Assembly: GCA_014378485.1 (NCBI GenBank)
Contig: JACMNO010000012.1
Coordinates: 21,746 to 85,745, forward strand
DNA length: 64,000 nt
Direction of reading: 5' to 3'
DNA from: Bacteroidia bacterium
GTDB lineage: Bacteria; Bacteroidota; Bacteroidia; B-17B0; Aurantibacillaceae
Numbering within the stretch: the first letter of the stretch is position 1; each line of letters opens with the position of its first letter. The position numbers and the translations under genes were made by a program. The notes beneath the pieces are model-generated. The model had not been told where the DNA came from. It ran no database searches and saw only the letters and a list, made by a program, of their open reading frames with translations. Positions 45,940 to 54,741 of the stretch are shown one piece after another.

Positions 45940-46821
45940 ATGAAAGAAGAATTACCAAAGTTTCATGAAACCTTCAATCCAATATTAGAGATATTGAAGG
46001 ATGGAAAAATTATACATGTAAGAGAATTACAGAAAAAAGTAATTGAAAAATATTATTCAAAACTACCTCAGCATTTATTAGATGAAAAAACTAAATCTGG
46101 TGATATACTTATATTTAATAGAATTGCATGGGGTAAATCTTATCTAAAAAAAGGCGGATACATCCATTTTCCTGAAAGAGGCATGGTTCAGATAACTGAA
46201 AAAGGAAAATCCCAGAAAAAAGAACTTAAACTTAATGAAATTGAAAATTCAAATTTTTTAGAATTTTACGCGGATGAAAAAACAAAAGGTGTAACGAACA
46301 ATACTGAAATTAAAAATTCAACGCCACAAGATTTAATAGATACTGGTTTTTCTGAGATTGACACTCAAGTTAAAAATGAATTACTAGATAAATTAAAAAA
46401 TATTGACCCATATTACTTCGAAAAAGTAATATTAATTTTATTAAAAAAAATGGGTTACGGAGATTTTATTGAAACAGCAAAATCAGGTGATGGCGGAATT
46501 GACGGAATTATAAATGAAGATAAATTAGGGTTGGATAAAATCTATATACAAGCTAAAAGATACGGGGAAAATAAGGTAAGAGAAAAAGAAATCCGAAATT
46601 TCATAGGCGCAATGAGCGGAGATACAAGCAAAGGCGTATTCGTTACAACTTCTGTTTTTGATATTGGCGCAGTTAAAAAAGCCCATGATGCACATCATAC
46701 AATTATTTTAATAGATGGAAAGAAATTAGTTGATTTGATGCATCAATATAATGTTGGTATTCAAATAAAAGCAACATACGAAATAAAAGAATTAGACGAA
46801 GATTTTTTTGAAGGTCAGTAA
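45940..46821 (+). CDS. mrr: Mrr-type type IV restriction endonuclease
   Basis: 293 residues. The N-terminal winged-helix domain (about 1-95, with IAWGKSYLKKGGYI and GMVQITEKG) precedes the Mrr catalytic domain (about 155-285). The nuclease residues are visible: Asp188 in SGDGGIDG and Gln204-x-Lys206 in YIQAKRY, then GAMSGDTSKGVFVTTS. Mrr enzymes cut modified DNA and defend against incoming DNA. It sits between metabolic genes on the same strand, with 28 bases before it and 220 after it, and looks like an inserted defence gene. Confidence 0.9.
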   Translation: MKEELPKFHETFNPILEILKDGKIIHVRELQKKVIEKYYSKLPQHLLDEKTKSGDILIFNRIAWGKSYLKKGGYIHFPERGMVQITEKGKSQKKELKLNEIENSNFLEFYADEKTKGVTNNTEIKNSTPQDLIDTGFSEIDTQVKNELLDKLKNIDPYYFEKVILILLKKMGYGDFIETAKSGDGGIDGIINEDKLGLDKIYIQAKRYGENKVREKEIRNFIGAMSGDTSKGVFVTTSVFDIGAVKKAHDAHHTIILIDGKKLVDLMHQYNVGIQIKATYEIKELDEDFFEGQ

Positions 46822-47041
46822 TTGCATTAACCACTCCCAATAACTCAGACAACATCGAAATACTCCTAATTATTATCGCAAAAATTGATTGATAGCATTG
46901 ATATTTATGGTCTTTCAATGAATAAAGCAATAGTCATTTTTATATCCTTATTTTTCCACAATTTATCTAAATTCCTATCTCTAAAGATGATATAATCATT
47001 ATCTTTAACGTTCAAAAAAATAAATAAAGATTAAACACAAT

Positions 47042-48565
47042 ATGGAAAAAGTATTAAAAGCATTAGGAATTAAAGATGTAAATAATGGCTGCTCAACGGG
47101 CAAAAATTATTTTGCCAGCGGTGACGTCATAGAATCATATAGCCCGGTTGATGGGAAATTAATTGCAAAAGTGAAAGTTGCCAACGAAGCCGATTATGAA
47201 AAAGTTGTGCAAATTGCTTCGGAAGCATTTAAAGTATGGCGTAATATTCCGGCTCCAAAACGCGGCGAAATAGTTCGTCAGTATGGAGAGAAATTACGCG
47301 CTAAGAAAAACGAATTAGGACAACTCGTTTCTTATGAAATGGGAAAATCGTTACAGGAAGGTTTAGGTGAAGTGCAGGAAATGATTGACATTTGCGATTT
47401 CGCGGTTGGTGTTTCTCGTCAGTTATACGGTTTAACCATGCATTCTGAAAGAGAAAGTCACCGCATGTACGAGCAATGGCATCCATTAGGAATTGTAGGA
47501 ATTATTTCTGCTTTTAACTTCCCGGTAGCTGTATGGAACTGGAATACTGCTTTAGCCTGGATTTGTGGAGATGTTTGCATTTGGAAACCATCCAGTAAAG
47601 TTCCTTTATGTGCAGTAGCCTGTCACAATATCTGGAATGAAGTGGCAGAAGCGAACAATATACCGGAAGGAGTTTCCTGCTTATTAGTAAGCCCGGGATC
47701 AATCGGCGAAAAAATGTGTGAAGATGCTCGCGTACCGTTAGTATCTGCAACAGGGTCAACAAGAGTTGGACGCATTGTAGGAACTAAAGTAGCAAGCCGT
47801 TTTGGCCGTTCTATTTTAGAATTAGGTGGAAACAATGCCGTTATTATTACCCCTAACGCTGATATTAAAGCTTGTTTACCGGGCATCGTATTTGGTGCTG
47901 TTGGAACTGCAGGACAGCGTTGTACCTCAACACGTCGTTTAATTATTCATGAAGATATTTATGAAGACGTAAAACAAAAACTAATTAGTGCTTACAAGCA
48001 ATTAGTAATCGGTGATCCGTTAAATGAAAAAAATCATGTAGGCCCGTTAATTGATAAAGGTGCTGTGAAAGATTATATGGCATCCATAGAAAGAGTGATT
48101 TCAGAAGGCGGAAAAATACTAGTACCAGGCGGTGTATTGGAAGGAAAAGGATATGAAAGCGGATGTTATGTAAAACCTTGTATAGCCGAAGCAAAGAATG
48201 AATTTGCGATTGTGCAACACGAAACTTTTGCTCCTATTTTATACATTATGAAATACAAAACGATTGAAGAAGCGATTGCTTTACAAAATGGCGTTCCTCA
48301 GGGATTATCATCTTCTATCATGACATTAAACATGCGTGAGGCAGAACAATTTTTATCAACCAATGGCAGCGATTGTGGAATAGCAAATGTAAACATTGGA
48401 ACAAGTGGCGCTGAAATTGGCGGTGCTTTTGGTGGAGAGAAAGAAACTGGTGGAGGCCGTGAAAGTGGTTCTGACAGCTGGAAAGCATACATGCGTCGCC
48501 AGACCAACACCATTAACTACGGAACTAAATTAACCTTATCACAAGGTATTAAATTTGATTTTTAA
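47042..48565 (+). CDS. Aldehyde dehydrogenase, ALDH7/antiquitin-like
   Basis: 507 residues. SAFNFPVAVWNWNTALAWICGD, the Glu in LELGGNNAVII, and the Cys in TAGQRCTSTRRL are ALDH catalytic features. The N-terminal region, and GGAFGGEKETGGGRESGSDSWKAYMRRQTNTINY near the end, are typical of ALDH7 (alpha-aminoadipate semialdehyde/piperideine-6-carboxylate dehydrogenase), which acts in lysine breakdown. No other lysine genes are nearby. Confidence 0.9.
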   Translation: MEKVLKALGIKDVNNGCSTGKNYFASGDVIESYSPVDGKLIAKVKVANEADYEKVVQIASEAFKVWRNIPAPKRGEIVRQYGEKLRAKKNELGQLVSYEMGKSLQEGLGEVQEMIDICDFAVGVSRQLYGLTMHSERESHRMYEQWHPLGIVGIISAFNFPVAVWNWNTALAWICGDVCIWKPSSKVPLCAVACHNIWNEVAEANNIPEGVSCLLVSPGSIGEKMCEDARVPLVSATGSTRVGRIVGTKVASRFGRSILELGGNNAVIITPNADIKACLPGIVFGAVGTAGQRCTSTRRLIIHEDIYEDVKQKLISAYKQLVIGDPLNEKNHVGPLIDKGAVKDYMASIERVISEGGKILVPGGVLEGKGYESGCYVKPCIAEAKNEFAIVQHETFAPILYIMKYKTIEEAIALQNGVPQGLSSSIMTLNMREAEQFLSTNGSDCGIANVNIGTSGAEIGGAFGGEKETGGGRESGSDSWKAYMRRQTNTINYGTKLTLSQGIKFDF

Positions 48566-48573
48566 AACTATTT

Positions 48574-48666
48574 CCCGCGGATCTCGCTAATCCTGCGGAA
48601 AGGAATTTGCAATAGCACGTTTCTCAACACTAAATTTTAATCTGTGGAATTAGCGAAATCTGCGGG
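48574..48666. repeat. Inverted-repeat element between ALDH and slyD
   Basis: Arms at 48574..48599 and 48641..48666 are imperfect inverted repeats (20 of 26 matched), of the CCCGCAGATTTCGCTAAT type seen as dispersed palindromes in many bacteria. The right arm contains a GTG that extends the slyD frame, but that extension is repeat-derived. Confidence 0.7.
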
Positions 48667-48685
48667 CAAAAAACAAAATAAAACA

Positions 48686-49201
48686 ATGACGATCAATCAA
48701 AACAAAGTGGTATCGGTAAATTATCATTTATCATCTCACATCGAAAACGAAGTTCCTGAATTAGTTGAGCAAACAAGTAAAGAACAACCTTTCACATTTA
48801 TATTTGGAGTTGGGCAGTTAATACCGGACTTTGAAAAAAATTTATTGGATAAAAAAACAGGAGATAAATTTGATTTTAAAGTGACACCTGAAAATGGTTA
48901 CGGTTTATCGGATGAAACAATGATGCCGAAAATACCAAAGGAAGCGTTTAATGTAGACGGCGTTTTTGACGCTGAACGTGTTAAAGAAGGGGAAGAACTC
49001 ATGATGAATGATGCGGATGGAAATGAATTAATGGGCTTTGTTCAGGAAATTGGAGATGATTATGTGATTATGGATTTTAATCATCCCTTAGCTGATCATA
49101 ACCTTCATTTTGTTGGAGAAGTTTTAGACGTGAGAGAAGCGACTGCCGAAGAACTAGATCATGGACATGTTCATGGGCCAGGTGGACATCATCATCACTA
49201 A
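48686..49201 (+). CDS. slyD: FKBP-type peptidyl-prolyl isomerase (SlyD-like)
   Basis: 171 residues from the ATG at 48686. The FKBP core is interrupted by an IF (insert-in-flap) chaperone domain (about 65-130), as in SlyD. It ends in a histidine-rich tail (HGHVHGPGGHHHH) that could bind nickel or other metals. The frame can be extended to a GTG at 48644 inside the upstream repeat element; I reject that extension. A perfect terminator follows. Confidence 0.92.
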   Translation: MTINQNKVVSVNYHLSSHIENEVPELVEQTSKEQPFTFIFGVGQLIPDFEKNLLDKKTGDKFDFKVTPENGYGLSDETMMPKIPKEAFNVDGVFDAERVKEGEELMMNDADGNELMGFVQEIGDDYVIMDFNHPLADHNLHFVGEVLDVREATAEELDHGHVHGPGGHHHH

Positions 49202-49208
49202 AAAATTT

Positions 49209-49236
49209 AAGCTGCTCAATTTGAGCAGCTTTTTTT
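49209..49236 (+). terminator. Intrinsic terminator of slyD
   Basis: AAGCTGCTCAA pairs perfectly with TTGAGCAGCTT around a single T, followed by a T run. It starts 7 bases after the slyD stop. Confidence 0.9.
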
Positions 49237-49294
49237 GTGTAAATTAATTTTCATTGCCACCAATCGCGGAGCATAAAGGTTTTAAACATAACGA

Positions 49295-49582
49295 TTATGA
49301 AAGAAATTTAAAAATAAAATAAATACATATTACGTTTACAATAACCAAAATAGGAATACCAAATTTAAAAGAAGTTTTGGAAGCCTTATGATAAATAGGG
49401 TATTTTGTTCCGAAGTAAATACCGGGAGCACCCAAAATAAAAGCAAATAAAAATAATTTATTTTCGGAAATACGATTCCCTTTTTTCTTGGATTGATATT
49501 TATCAAAACACATGATTATATACGCAATACCATTTATTGCAATAATACTAGTAATTAATATAAATCGGTAAGATGTAATCAT
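49295..49582 (-). CDS. DUF1294 family small membrane protein
   Basis: 95 residues from the ATG at 49582. A TTG at 49606 would put the start inside the mscL terminator stem, so I reject it. Several hydrophobic helices frame the conserved MCFDKYQSKKKGNRISENKLFLFAFILGAPG and a KASKTSFKFG segment (in the usual HKTxKxxF position), the pattern of DUF1294. Function unknown. Confidence 0.8.
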   Translation of the reverse strand: MITSYRFILITSIIAINGIAYIIMCFDKYQSKKKGNRISENKLFLFAFILGAPGIYFGTKYPIYHKASKTSFKFGIPILVIVNVICIYFIFKFLS

Positions 49583-49590
49583 TAGTACAT

Positions 49591-49625
49591 AAAAAAAACC
49601 TTTCAATGTGTGAAAGGTTTTTTTT
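49591..49625 (-). terminator. Intrinsic terminator of mscL
   Basis: A perfect 15-base stem (AAAAAAAACCTTTCA and TGAAAGGTTTTTTTT) with a 5-base loop, 15 bases downstream of the mscL stop on the minus strand. It separates mscL from the DUF1294 gene. Confidence 0.88.
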
Positions 49626-49639
49626 AATAAAACACTTTT

Positions 49640-50017
49640 TTACTTTTTCAATGAATCTCTGATTTCTACTAATAACTTTTCCATTACAGTTAGTTCAGCT
49701 ATTACTACAGGAGCCGGATCTGCATTTTTTTTCGTAGAATTAATTCCCTTTATAATTAAAAATAATACAAATGCAATCACTACAAACGAAATAACGGCAG
49801 CAATAAATTTTCCCACCAACATGCCCCCTGGTGCCCATTGCTCAATATTTGCAGCTCCTGCCGCATCTAAGGCTGGTTTTAATAAAATTGGTGTTATAAT
49901 ATCTTCAACTAAAGAAGATACAATTTTACCAAAAGCAGCGCCAATAATAACACCAATTGCAAGATCAACAACGTTGCCGCGCATTATAAATTCTTTAAAC
50001 TCTTTTATCATTGCCAT
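49640..50017 (-). CDS. mscL: Large-conductance mechanosensitive channel
   Basis: 125 residues. MIKEFKEFIMRGNVVDLAIGVIIGAAFGKIVSSLVEDIITPIL is the conserved N-terminal amphipathic helix and first transmembrane segment. A second helix follows near 70-90 and a charged C-terminal bundle ends the protein. MscL opens under hypo-osmotic tension. Gene is monocistronic with a strong terminator. Confidence 0.95.
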   Translation of the reverse strand: MAMIKEFKEFIMRGNVVDLAIGVIIGAAFGKIVSSLVEDIITPILLKPALDAAGAANIEQWAPGGMLVGKFIAAVISFVVIAFVLFLIIKGINSTKKNADPAPVVIAELTVMEKLLVEIRDSLKK

Positions 50018-50062
50018 ATAGATTTATTTTTAATTAATAATTTATAAGAAAGGTTTTTTAAT

Positions 50063-51064
50063 TTAGTTACTTCCTAATACTTTTAATAATTCATCCAATT
50101 TAGGTGTCAAAATAATTTCTGTTCTTCGGTTCTTCTTTCTTGCTTCAGGCGTTTTAGCCGGATCTAACGGAAAAAATTCTCCTCTGCCTGCTGAAGTAAT
50201 ACGTGTTGGATCCGTTTTAGAATTCTGCAAGATAATTTTTGTTACAGATGTTGCTCTGATAACGCTCAAATCCCAGTTATCTTTTATTTCTCCTTTTCCC
50301 ATCATTGGAACATCGTCTGTATGCCCTTCAATCAAAACATTGATATCAGAATTCTGTTCCAACACTTTCGCTACATTTTTTAGAGCCTCAATACCTTTAG
50401 GCTGAACAGCAGTTTTACCACTTTCAAACAACAAGGATTCATCCATACTCACATATACTTTTCCGTTTTTTTGAGTAATGGTTAAACCTTTGCCTTCAAA
50501 GCCCATTAAAGCATCCTGCAATTTCTTTTTAAGGTCAGCTGCTGCCTGGTCTTTATTTTTTAAGATGGATTCTAATTCATTGACACGTGCCTCGCGTTTT
50601 TTCAATTCAGCAGAAAGCGCGTCAAGATCCTGTTGTTGCTTATTTAAGCGTGCCTCCAGGGCTTTTAACTCATCCTCTTTTTTTAATAATTGTTCCTGAG
50701 TCATCTGTAGTTGCCCACTTAGTTTAGCATTATCTTTTTCTGAACCAACCAACATACGGTTATATTTATCCAGAAGTTGATCATTCACTGAATTCAATTT
50801 ATCATATTTATTTTGCAGTAAACGCAGGTTAGTAGCCATGATGGAAGTATCGCGCTGTAGTCCGGCCATTTCTTTTCCTTCTTTGGTGAGCTTTTCAGTT
50901 AGTTCAGATAACTTTGCTTCCTGCTCCTGATTGGATTTTTTTAATGAAGCTGATTCAGTTTCACAAGTTGTTAATTTACTCTTTGTTTCTTCCATTAACC
51001 GCTGAGGAACGCAGGAGGTTAAAAAGAACAAAGTAACACAGATAGGTAAAAAGTTGGTTTTCAT
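50063..51064 (-). CDS. OmpA-family lipoprotein with coiled coil
   Basis: 333 residues from the ATG at 51064 (an upstream ATG at 51085 would spoil the signal peptide). The lipobox is FFLTSC. Residues 30-190 form a long coiled coil. The C-terminal OmpA/MotB domain (about 200-333) shows NVLIEGHTDDVPM and KNRRTEIIL, which bind peptidoglycan. It anchors the outer membrane to the cell wall. Confidence 0.88.
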   Translation of the reverse strand: MKTNFLPICVTLFFLTSCVPQRLMEETKSKLTTCETESASLKKSNQEQEAKLSELTEKLTKEGKEMAGLQRDTSIMATNLRLLQNKYDKLNSVNDQLLDKYNRMLVGSEKDNAKLSGQLQMTQEQLLKKEDELKALEARLNKQQQDLDALSAELKKREARVNELESILKNKDQAAADLKKKLQDALMGFEGKGLTITQKNGKVYVSMDESLLFESGKTAVQPKGIEALKNVAKVLEQNSDINVLIEGHTDDVPMMGKGEIKDNWDLSVIRATSVTKIILQNSKTDPTRITSAGRGEFFPLDPAKTPEARKKNRRTEIILTPKLDELLKVLGSN

Positions 51065-51159
51065 TTTTATTTTATTATGAAACAAAAATAATCCTATTAT
51101 TGAGGGTTCTTCAGAGGTATAGTTCTATTTATTAACAAAAGATATTTGTTAATTTTTGA

Positions 51160-51957
51160 TTATTTAACCACAAGGGATTTTTCGATCCGGGCAGCAACTA
51201 TATCCGCTAACTGCGAGAAATAGGTGCCAATGATTTTGGAAGGATTATTAACGTTTACAGGCAGATTAACCTCTGCTATTCCGGAATTAATTTCTTTGGC
51301 ATCCAAGGTATAAATTGTATAATGCAGGATGATTTTACGAGTTGGATTACTGTTTAAATCTCCAGGCATGCCGTTCAGAGATTTTATATCAAGCTCATTA
51401 ATAAACAGGAACAAATCAGTTTTATACTTTCCGCCTAAAGAAGGCACCAATGTGGCATTCTTTAATTTGGCATTCATAAAGCGAACTTCGCTGTTACTTT
51501 CAACCGATAACTGTCCTTTGGCAATGGCGTTTTCCTCTTTTTCTTTAACCGGCGGTTTATAATTGTCCTGGTTAGGAACCTTCATATACTGATACGATAA
51601 ATACTGGTAAATATTTTCAAGGTCTTTTTTAGTCTTCGTGGTATCCTCCAATAAATCCACAACTGGCATTTTAGGCTTCAGTTTTTTATAGAACTGGTCG
51701 TTTAAACCATCTCTCATAATGGCTTTGATCTGCTTTGCATTCAACTTCGTTTCCTTGTTGATCATGAAATCGATCTCGCTTAAATACATTCGGTTCTCAA
51801 ACGGGATCAGCATGATCTTATGTTTAGAAATAGCTTCTTTTGCTGATGGTTTATTACCAGAACTAATTGTTTTATCCTGTGCTTTGAGATTAGGACAAAT
51901 GAAGCAAGATAAAAGATATAAGATTGCTGTTGTTTTATATATTGAATAAATCCTCAT
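51160..51957 (-). CDS. Secreted protein of unknown function
   Basis: 265 residues with a cleavable signal peptide (about 1-26, ending NLKAQ). The mature protein is charged and mixed alpha/beta with a Pro/Lys/Glu-rich linker near 135-150. I do not recognise a domain. It lies 34 bases downstream of rseP on the same strand and may be cotranscribed with rseP and dxr. Confidence 0.7.
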   Translation of the reverse strand: MRIYSIYKTTAILYLLSCFICPNLKAQDKTISSGNKPSAKEAISKHKIMLIPFENRMYLSEIDFMINKETKLNAKQIKAIMRDGLNDQFYKKLKPKMPVVDLLEDTTKTKKDLENIYQYLSYQYMKVPNQDNYKPPVKEKEENAIAKGQLSVESNSEVRFMNAKLKNATLVPSLGGKYKTDLFLFINELDIKSLNGMPGDLNSNPTRKIILHYTIYTLDAKEINSGIAEVNLPVNVNNPSKIIGTYFSQLADIVAARIEKSLVVK

Positions 51958-51991
51958 CGCTAATCTTTTATAACTCAGAAATCAAAAAAGG

Positions 51992-53356
51992 TTACTTGAA
52001 AAAATGAACAAAATCATTTAAGTTGGCATACAACATTAAAAATAACAAGATAGCCATTCCAAAATATTGTGCATAAGTTAATACTTTAACGCTCGGAGCT
52101 CTTCTTGTGATCATTTCATAAAGCGTAAACACCACGTGACCGCCATCCAAAGCAGGAATTGGCAATAAATTCATAAAGGCCAATACCACAGAAAGAAACG
52201 CCGTACGAGACCAGAAATCTTCCCAAATCCACTCTTCACCAAACATTTTAGACATCGATTTAAAACCACCAATATGCTTGTAACCACCGGTACTAGGCGT
52301 AAAAATCATTTTAAACTGGCGAACGTAAAAGTTTAATTTATCAAAGGTCATCATAACACCGGCAGGGAATGATTCGAAGAAACCATATTTTCTTCTCTCA
52401 TAGGTAAAACCACCAAAGGCTTCAATGTCGTCGTACTTATTGGCAAAGAAAATTTCCATCTTTCCATTATCAGAAACTTTAATTGGAATCTTCACTTCCT
52501 GCCCTTTTCTCAAAACATTTAAAGTGATGTTTTCGCTCCTGTGATTTTTCATTTCAGTTACTAATTCATCATGGTAACGCAATTGAACGGTATCATTTAT
52601 TCCAATAACTTTATCTCCTAAAACTAATCCTGCCTTTTTGTTTAAAGAGGAATCCGGGAAGCCCAGGAAATAGGGCGGCATGCGGCTTGAAATAAAGCCG
52701 AAGTTTTCTGTCTGAGCAATCTGGTCAACAAAATTCTTAGGCAAAACAATTTCTACTTTCTTACCATTTCTATCAATCTCAACAGTATGACCCAATAAAA
52801 TCTCGATTCTTAAATCATCAAAATATACTATTGGTTTGCCATCAACTGCTACAATTTTATCTCCTGTTTTAAATCCGATACATGTGCCCAAGGAATCCAT
52901 ACAGGAAATTCCATCTTTTAATTCAGACATTGGAATTTTTTTCTCGCCCCATGTAAACAGAATCATGGCATAAATTAAGAACGCCAATAATACATTGACA
53001 ATGATACCGCCTAACATCACAATTAAACGCTGCCATGCCGGGTGTGCCCTGAATTCCCATGGTTCTGCCGGCTTTTTCATTTGCTCAGTATCCAAACTCT
53101 CATCAATCATTCCCGCAATCTGAACATAACCGCCCATAGGAAACCAACCAATACCATATTCAGTATCACCAATTTTCTTTTTAAATAAAGCAAAATTCAG
53201 AACACCCGGTAATGGAAATAAGAAATCGAAAAACAGGTAAAACTTATCTACACGTATTTTAAACATACGTGCTGTAATAAAATGTCCGAACTCATGCAAC
53301 AAAATCAGTAAGCCAAGGCTCGTGATAAATTGCGCTATATTAATGAAAGTACCCAT
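51992..53356 (-). CDS. rseP: Site-2 zinc metalloprotease RseP
   Basis: 454 residues. The HExxH zinc motif is at 21-25 (HEFGH) inside the first transmembrane helix; the second zinc ligand lies in NLLPIPALDGGHVVF near the C-terminus. Two PDZ-like domains fill the middle (about 150-330). RseP cleaves anti-sigma factors and remnant signal peptides in the membrane. It follows dxr by 13 bases, a conserved order in Bacteroidota. Confidence 0.94.
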   Translation of the reverse strand: MGTFINIAQFITSLGLLILLHEFGHFITARMFKIRVDKFYLFFDFLFPLPGVLNFALFKKKIGDTEYGIGWFPMGGYVQIAGMIDESLDTEQMKKPAEPWEFRAHPAWQRLIVMLGGIIVNVLLAFLIYAMILFTWGEKKIPMSELKDGISCMDSLGTCIGFKTGDKIVAVDGKPIVYFDDLRIEILLGHTVEIDRNGKKVEIVLPKNFVDQIAQTENFGFISSRMPPYFLGFPDSSLNKKAGLVLGDKVIGINDTVQLRYHDELVTEMKNHRSENITLNVLRKGQEVKIPIKVSDNGKMEIFFANKYDDIEAFGGFTYERRKYGFFESFPAGVMMTFDKLNFYVRQFKMIFTPSTGGYKHIGGFKSMSKMFGEEWIWEDFWSRTAFLSVVLAFMNLLPIPALDGGHVVFTLYEMITRRAPSVKVLTYAQYFGMAILLFLMLYANLNDFVHFFK

Positions 53357-53369
53357 ATTTAAAAAGTGC

Positions 53370-54569
53370 TTAGTTTTTAGTTGTTAGTTTTGAGTTAATT
53401 AACTCTTTAGTAAGTAATCGTGTTTCTTTATCGCACTGAATATAATCTTCAATTCCGGGAGATTTTATCATCGGCATTTTATCTAAAGCATTTGCAATGA
53501 TATCACTCATCTGTAAAAAACCGATCTTATCTTCTAAAAAAGCCTGGACTACAATTTCATTTGCAGCGTTTAAGACGCAAGGCATATTACCACCTTTTTC
53601 CATAGCTTTATAAGCTAGGGCTAAATTACTAAAGGTTTCTGTATCCGGCTTCTCAAATGTGAGCTGAGGATAGTTAAAAAAATCAAAACGAGGAAAATTT
53701 GATTTAACACGCTCCGGATAAGTAAACGCATAATGTATCGGCAATTTCATATCAGGAAGCCCCATTTGAGCCTTCATGCTGCCATCCGTAAACTGAACTA
53801 TGCTGTGAATAATGCTTTGAGGATGCACAATAACATCAATTTGTTCGGGTTTTAAATTAAAGAGCCATTTCGCCTCAATTACTTCGAGTCCTTTATTCAT
53901 TAAACTGGCCGAATCAATGGTAATTTTTGCTCCCATTACCCAATTAGGATGTTTTAATGCCTGTTCTTTTTTTACTGATTTTAAAAACTCTTTATCTTTT
54001 CCTCTGAACGGACCACCGGAAGCTGTTAGATAGATCTTTTCAATTTGATTATCAAACTCGCCCACCAAACATTGAAAAATTGCCGAATGTTCAGAATCTA
54101 CCGGGTACAAATTAACCGCATTTTCATAGGCTAATTTAGTAACCAAATCTCCGGCAACAACCAGGGTTTCTTTATTAGCCAAAGCAATGGCTTTTTTATA
54201 TTTAATGGCATTTATTGTTGAAGCAAGCCCGGCATAACCAACAATAGCTGCTAAAACCATGTCAACGGTTTCCATCTCCACAATTTGTTCCATTGATTTT
54301 AAGCCGGCAAACACTTTTACATCATGCGTAAACAAAGCATCTTTTACTTGTTGATACTTGCTCTCGTCACCAATTACAACTGCGTTTGGCTTGAACTCAA
54401 TGGCCTGTTTAATTAATAAATCAGCATTGGTATTTGCCACTAAAACCTCGACTTCAAAATGAGCAGGATTATTTTTGATCACCTCCAAAGCCTGTGTTCC
54501 AATACTACCCGTGCTGCCCATAATGGCAATTCGTTTAGGAGCTTTATCTGGCGTTTGGTTTGGATTCAT
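53370..54569 (-). CDS. dxr: 1-deoxy-D-xylulose 5-phosphate reductoisomerase
   Basis: 399 residues. NADPH-binding GSTGSIG at 18-24, NKETLV and PVDSEHSAIFQCL (metal and substrate), and SASLMNKGLEVIEAKWLF are the family signatures. It makes MEP in the non-mevalonate isoprenoid path. The first 12 residues are variable, so the start could be downstream at the Met at residue 17 but that would cut the nucleotide motif. Confidence 0.96.
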   Translation of the reverse strand: MNPNQTPDKAPKRIAIMGSTGSIGTQALEVIKNNPAHFEVEVLVANTNADLLIKQAIEFKPNAVVIGDESKYQQVKDALFTHDVKVFAGLKSMEQIVEMETVDMVLAAIVGYAGLASTINAIKYKKAIALANKETLVVAGDLVTKLAYENAVNLYPVDSEHSAIFQCLVGEFDNQIEKIYLTASGGPFRGKDKEFLKSVKKEQALKHPNWVMGAKITIDSASLMNKGLEVIEAKWLFNLKPEQIDVIVHPQSIIHSIVQFTDGSMKAQMGLPDMKLPIHYAFTYPERVKSNFPRFDFFNYPQLTFEKPDTETFSNLALAYKAMEKGGNMPCVLNAANEIVVQAFLEDKIGFLQMSDIIANALDKMPMIKSPGIEDYIQCDKETRLLTKELINSKLTTKN

Positions 54570-54616
54570 TTAGTCAGCAAAAATGGCGAAAATTTTAGGA
54601 TTACGGAAATAAGTTT

Positions 54617-54733
54617 TTCACCACGGAGAAACAGAGACACTGAGCAAAAAAAGGAAAATATCTAAACTAATATTCATTAAATTTGTTACCTCACACATAC
54701 ATCACTCCTTTTTCTCTGTGTCTCTGTGGTGAA
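54617..54733. repeat. Inverted-repeat element upstream of hemH
   Basis: TTCACCACGGAGAAACAGAG at the left and its imperfect reverse complement, CTCTGTGTCTCTGTGGTGAA, at the right flank about 75 bases. This is a known shape of dispersed palindromic element. The right arm ends 8 bases before the hemH ATG, and a -7 box for hemH lies inside it. Confidence 0.7.
54678..54685 (+). promoter_or_regulatory. Possible -7 box for hemH
   Basis: TAAATTTG matches TAnnTTTG and lies 56 bases before the hemH ATG, within the spacer of the inverted-repeat element. Confidence 0.35.
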
Positions 54734-54741
54734 GCAATACT

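Noticed and set aside
46703..46930. A minus-strand frame after mrr
   Set aside because: Half of it is antisense to mrr and the rest is AT-rich; no recognisable product.
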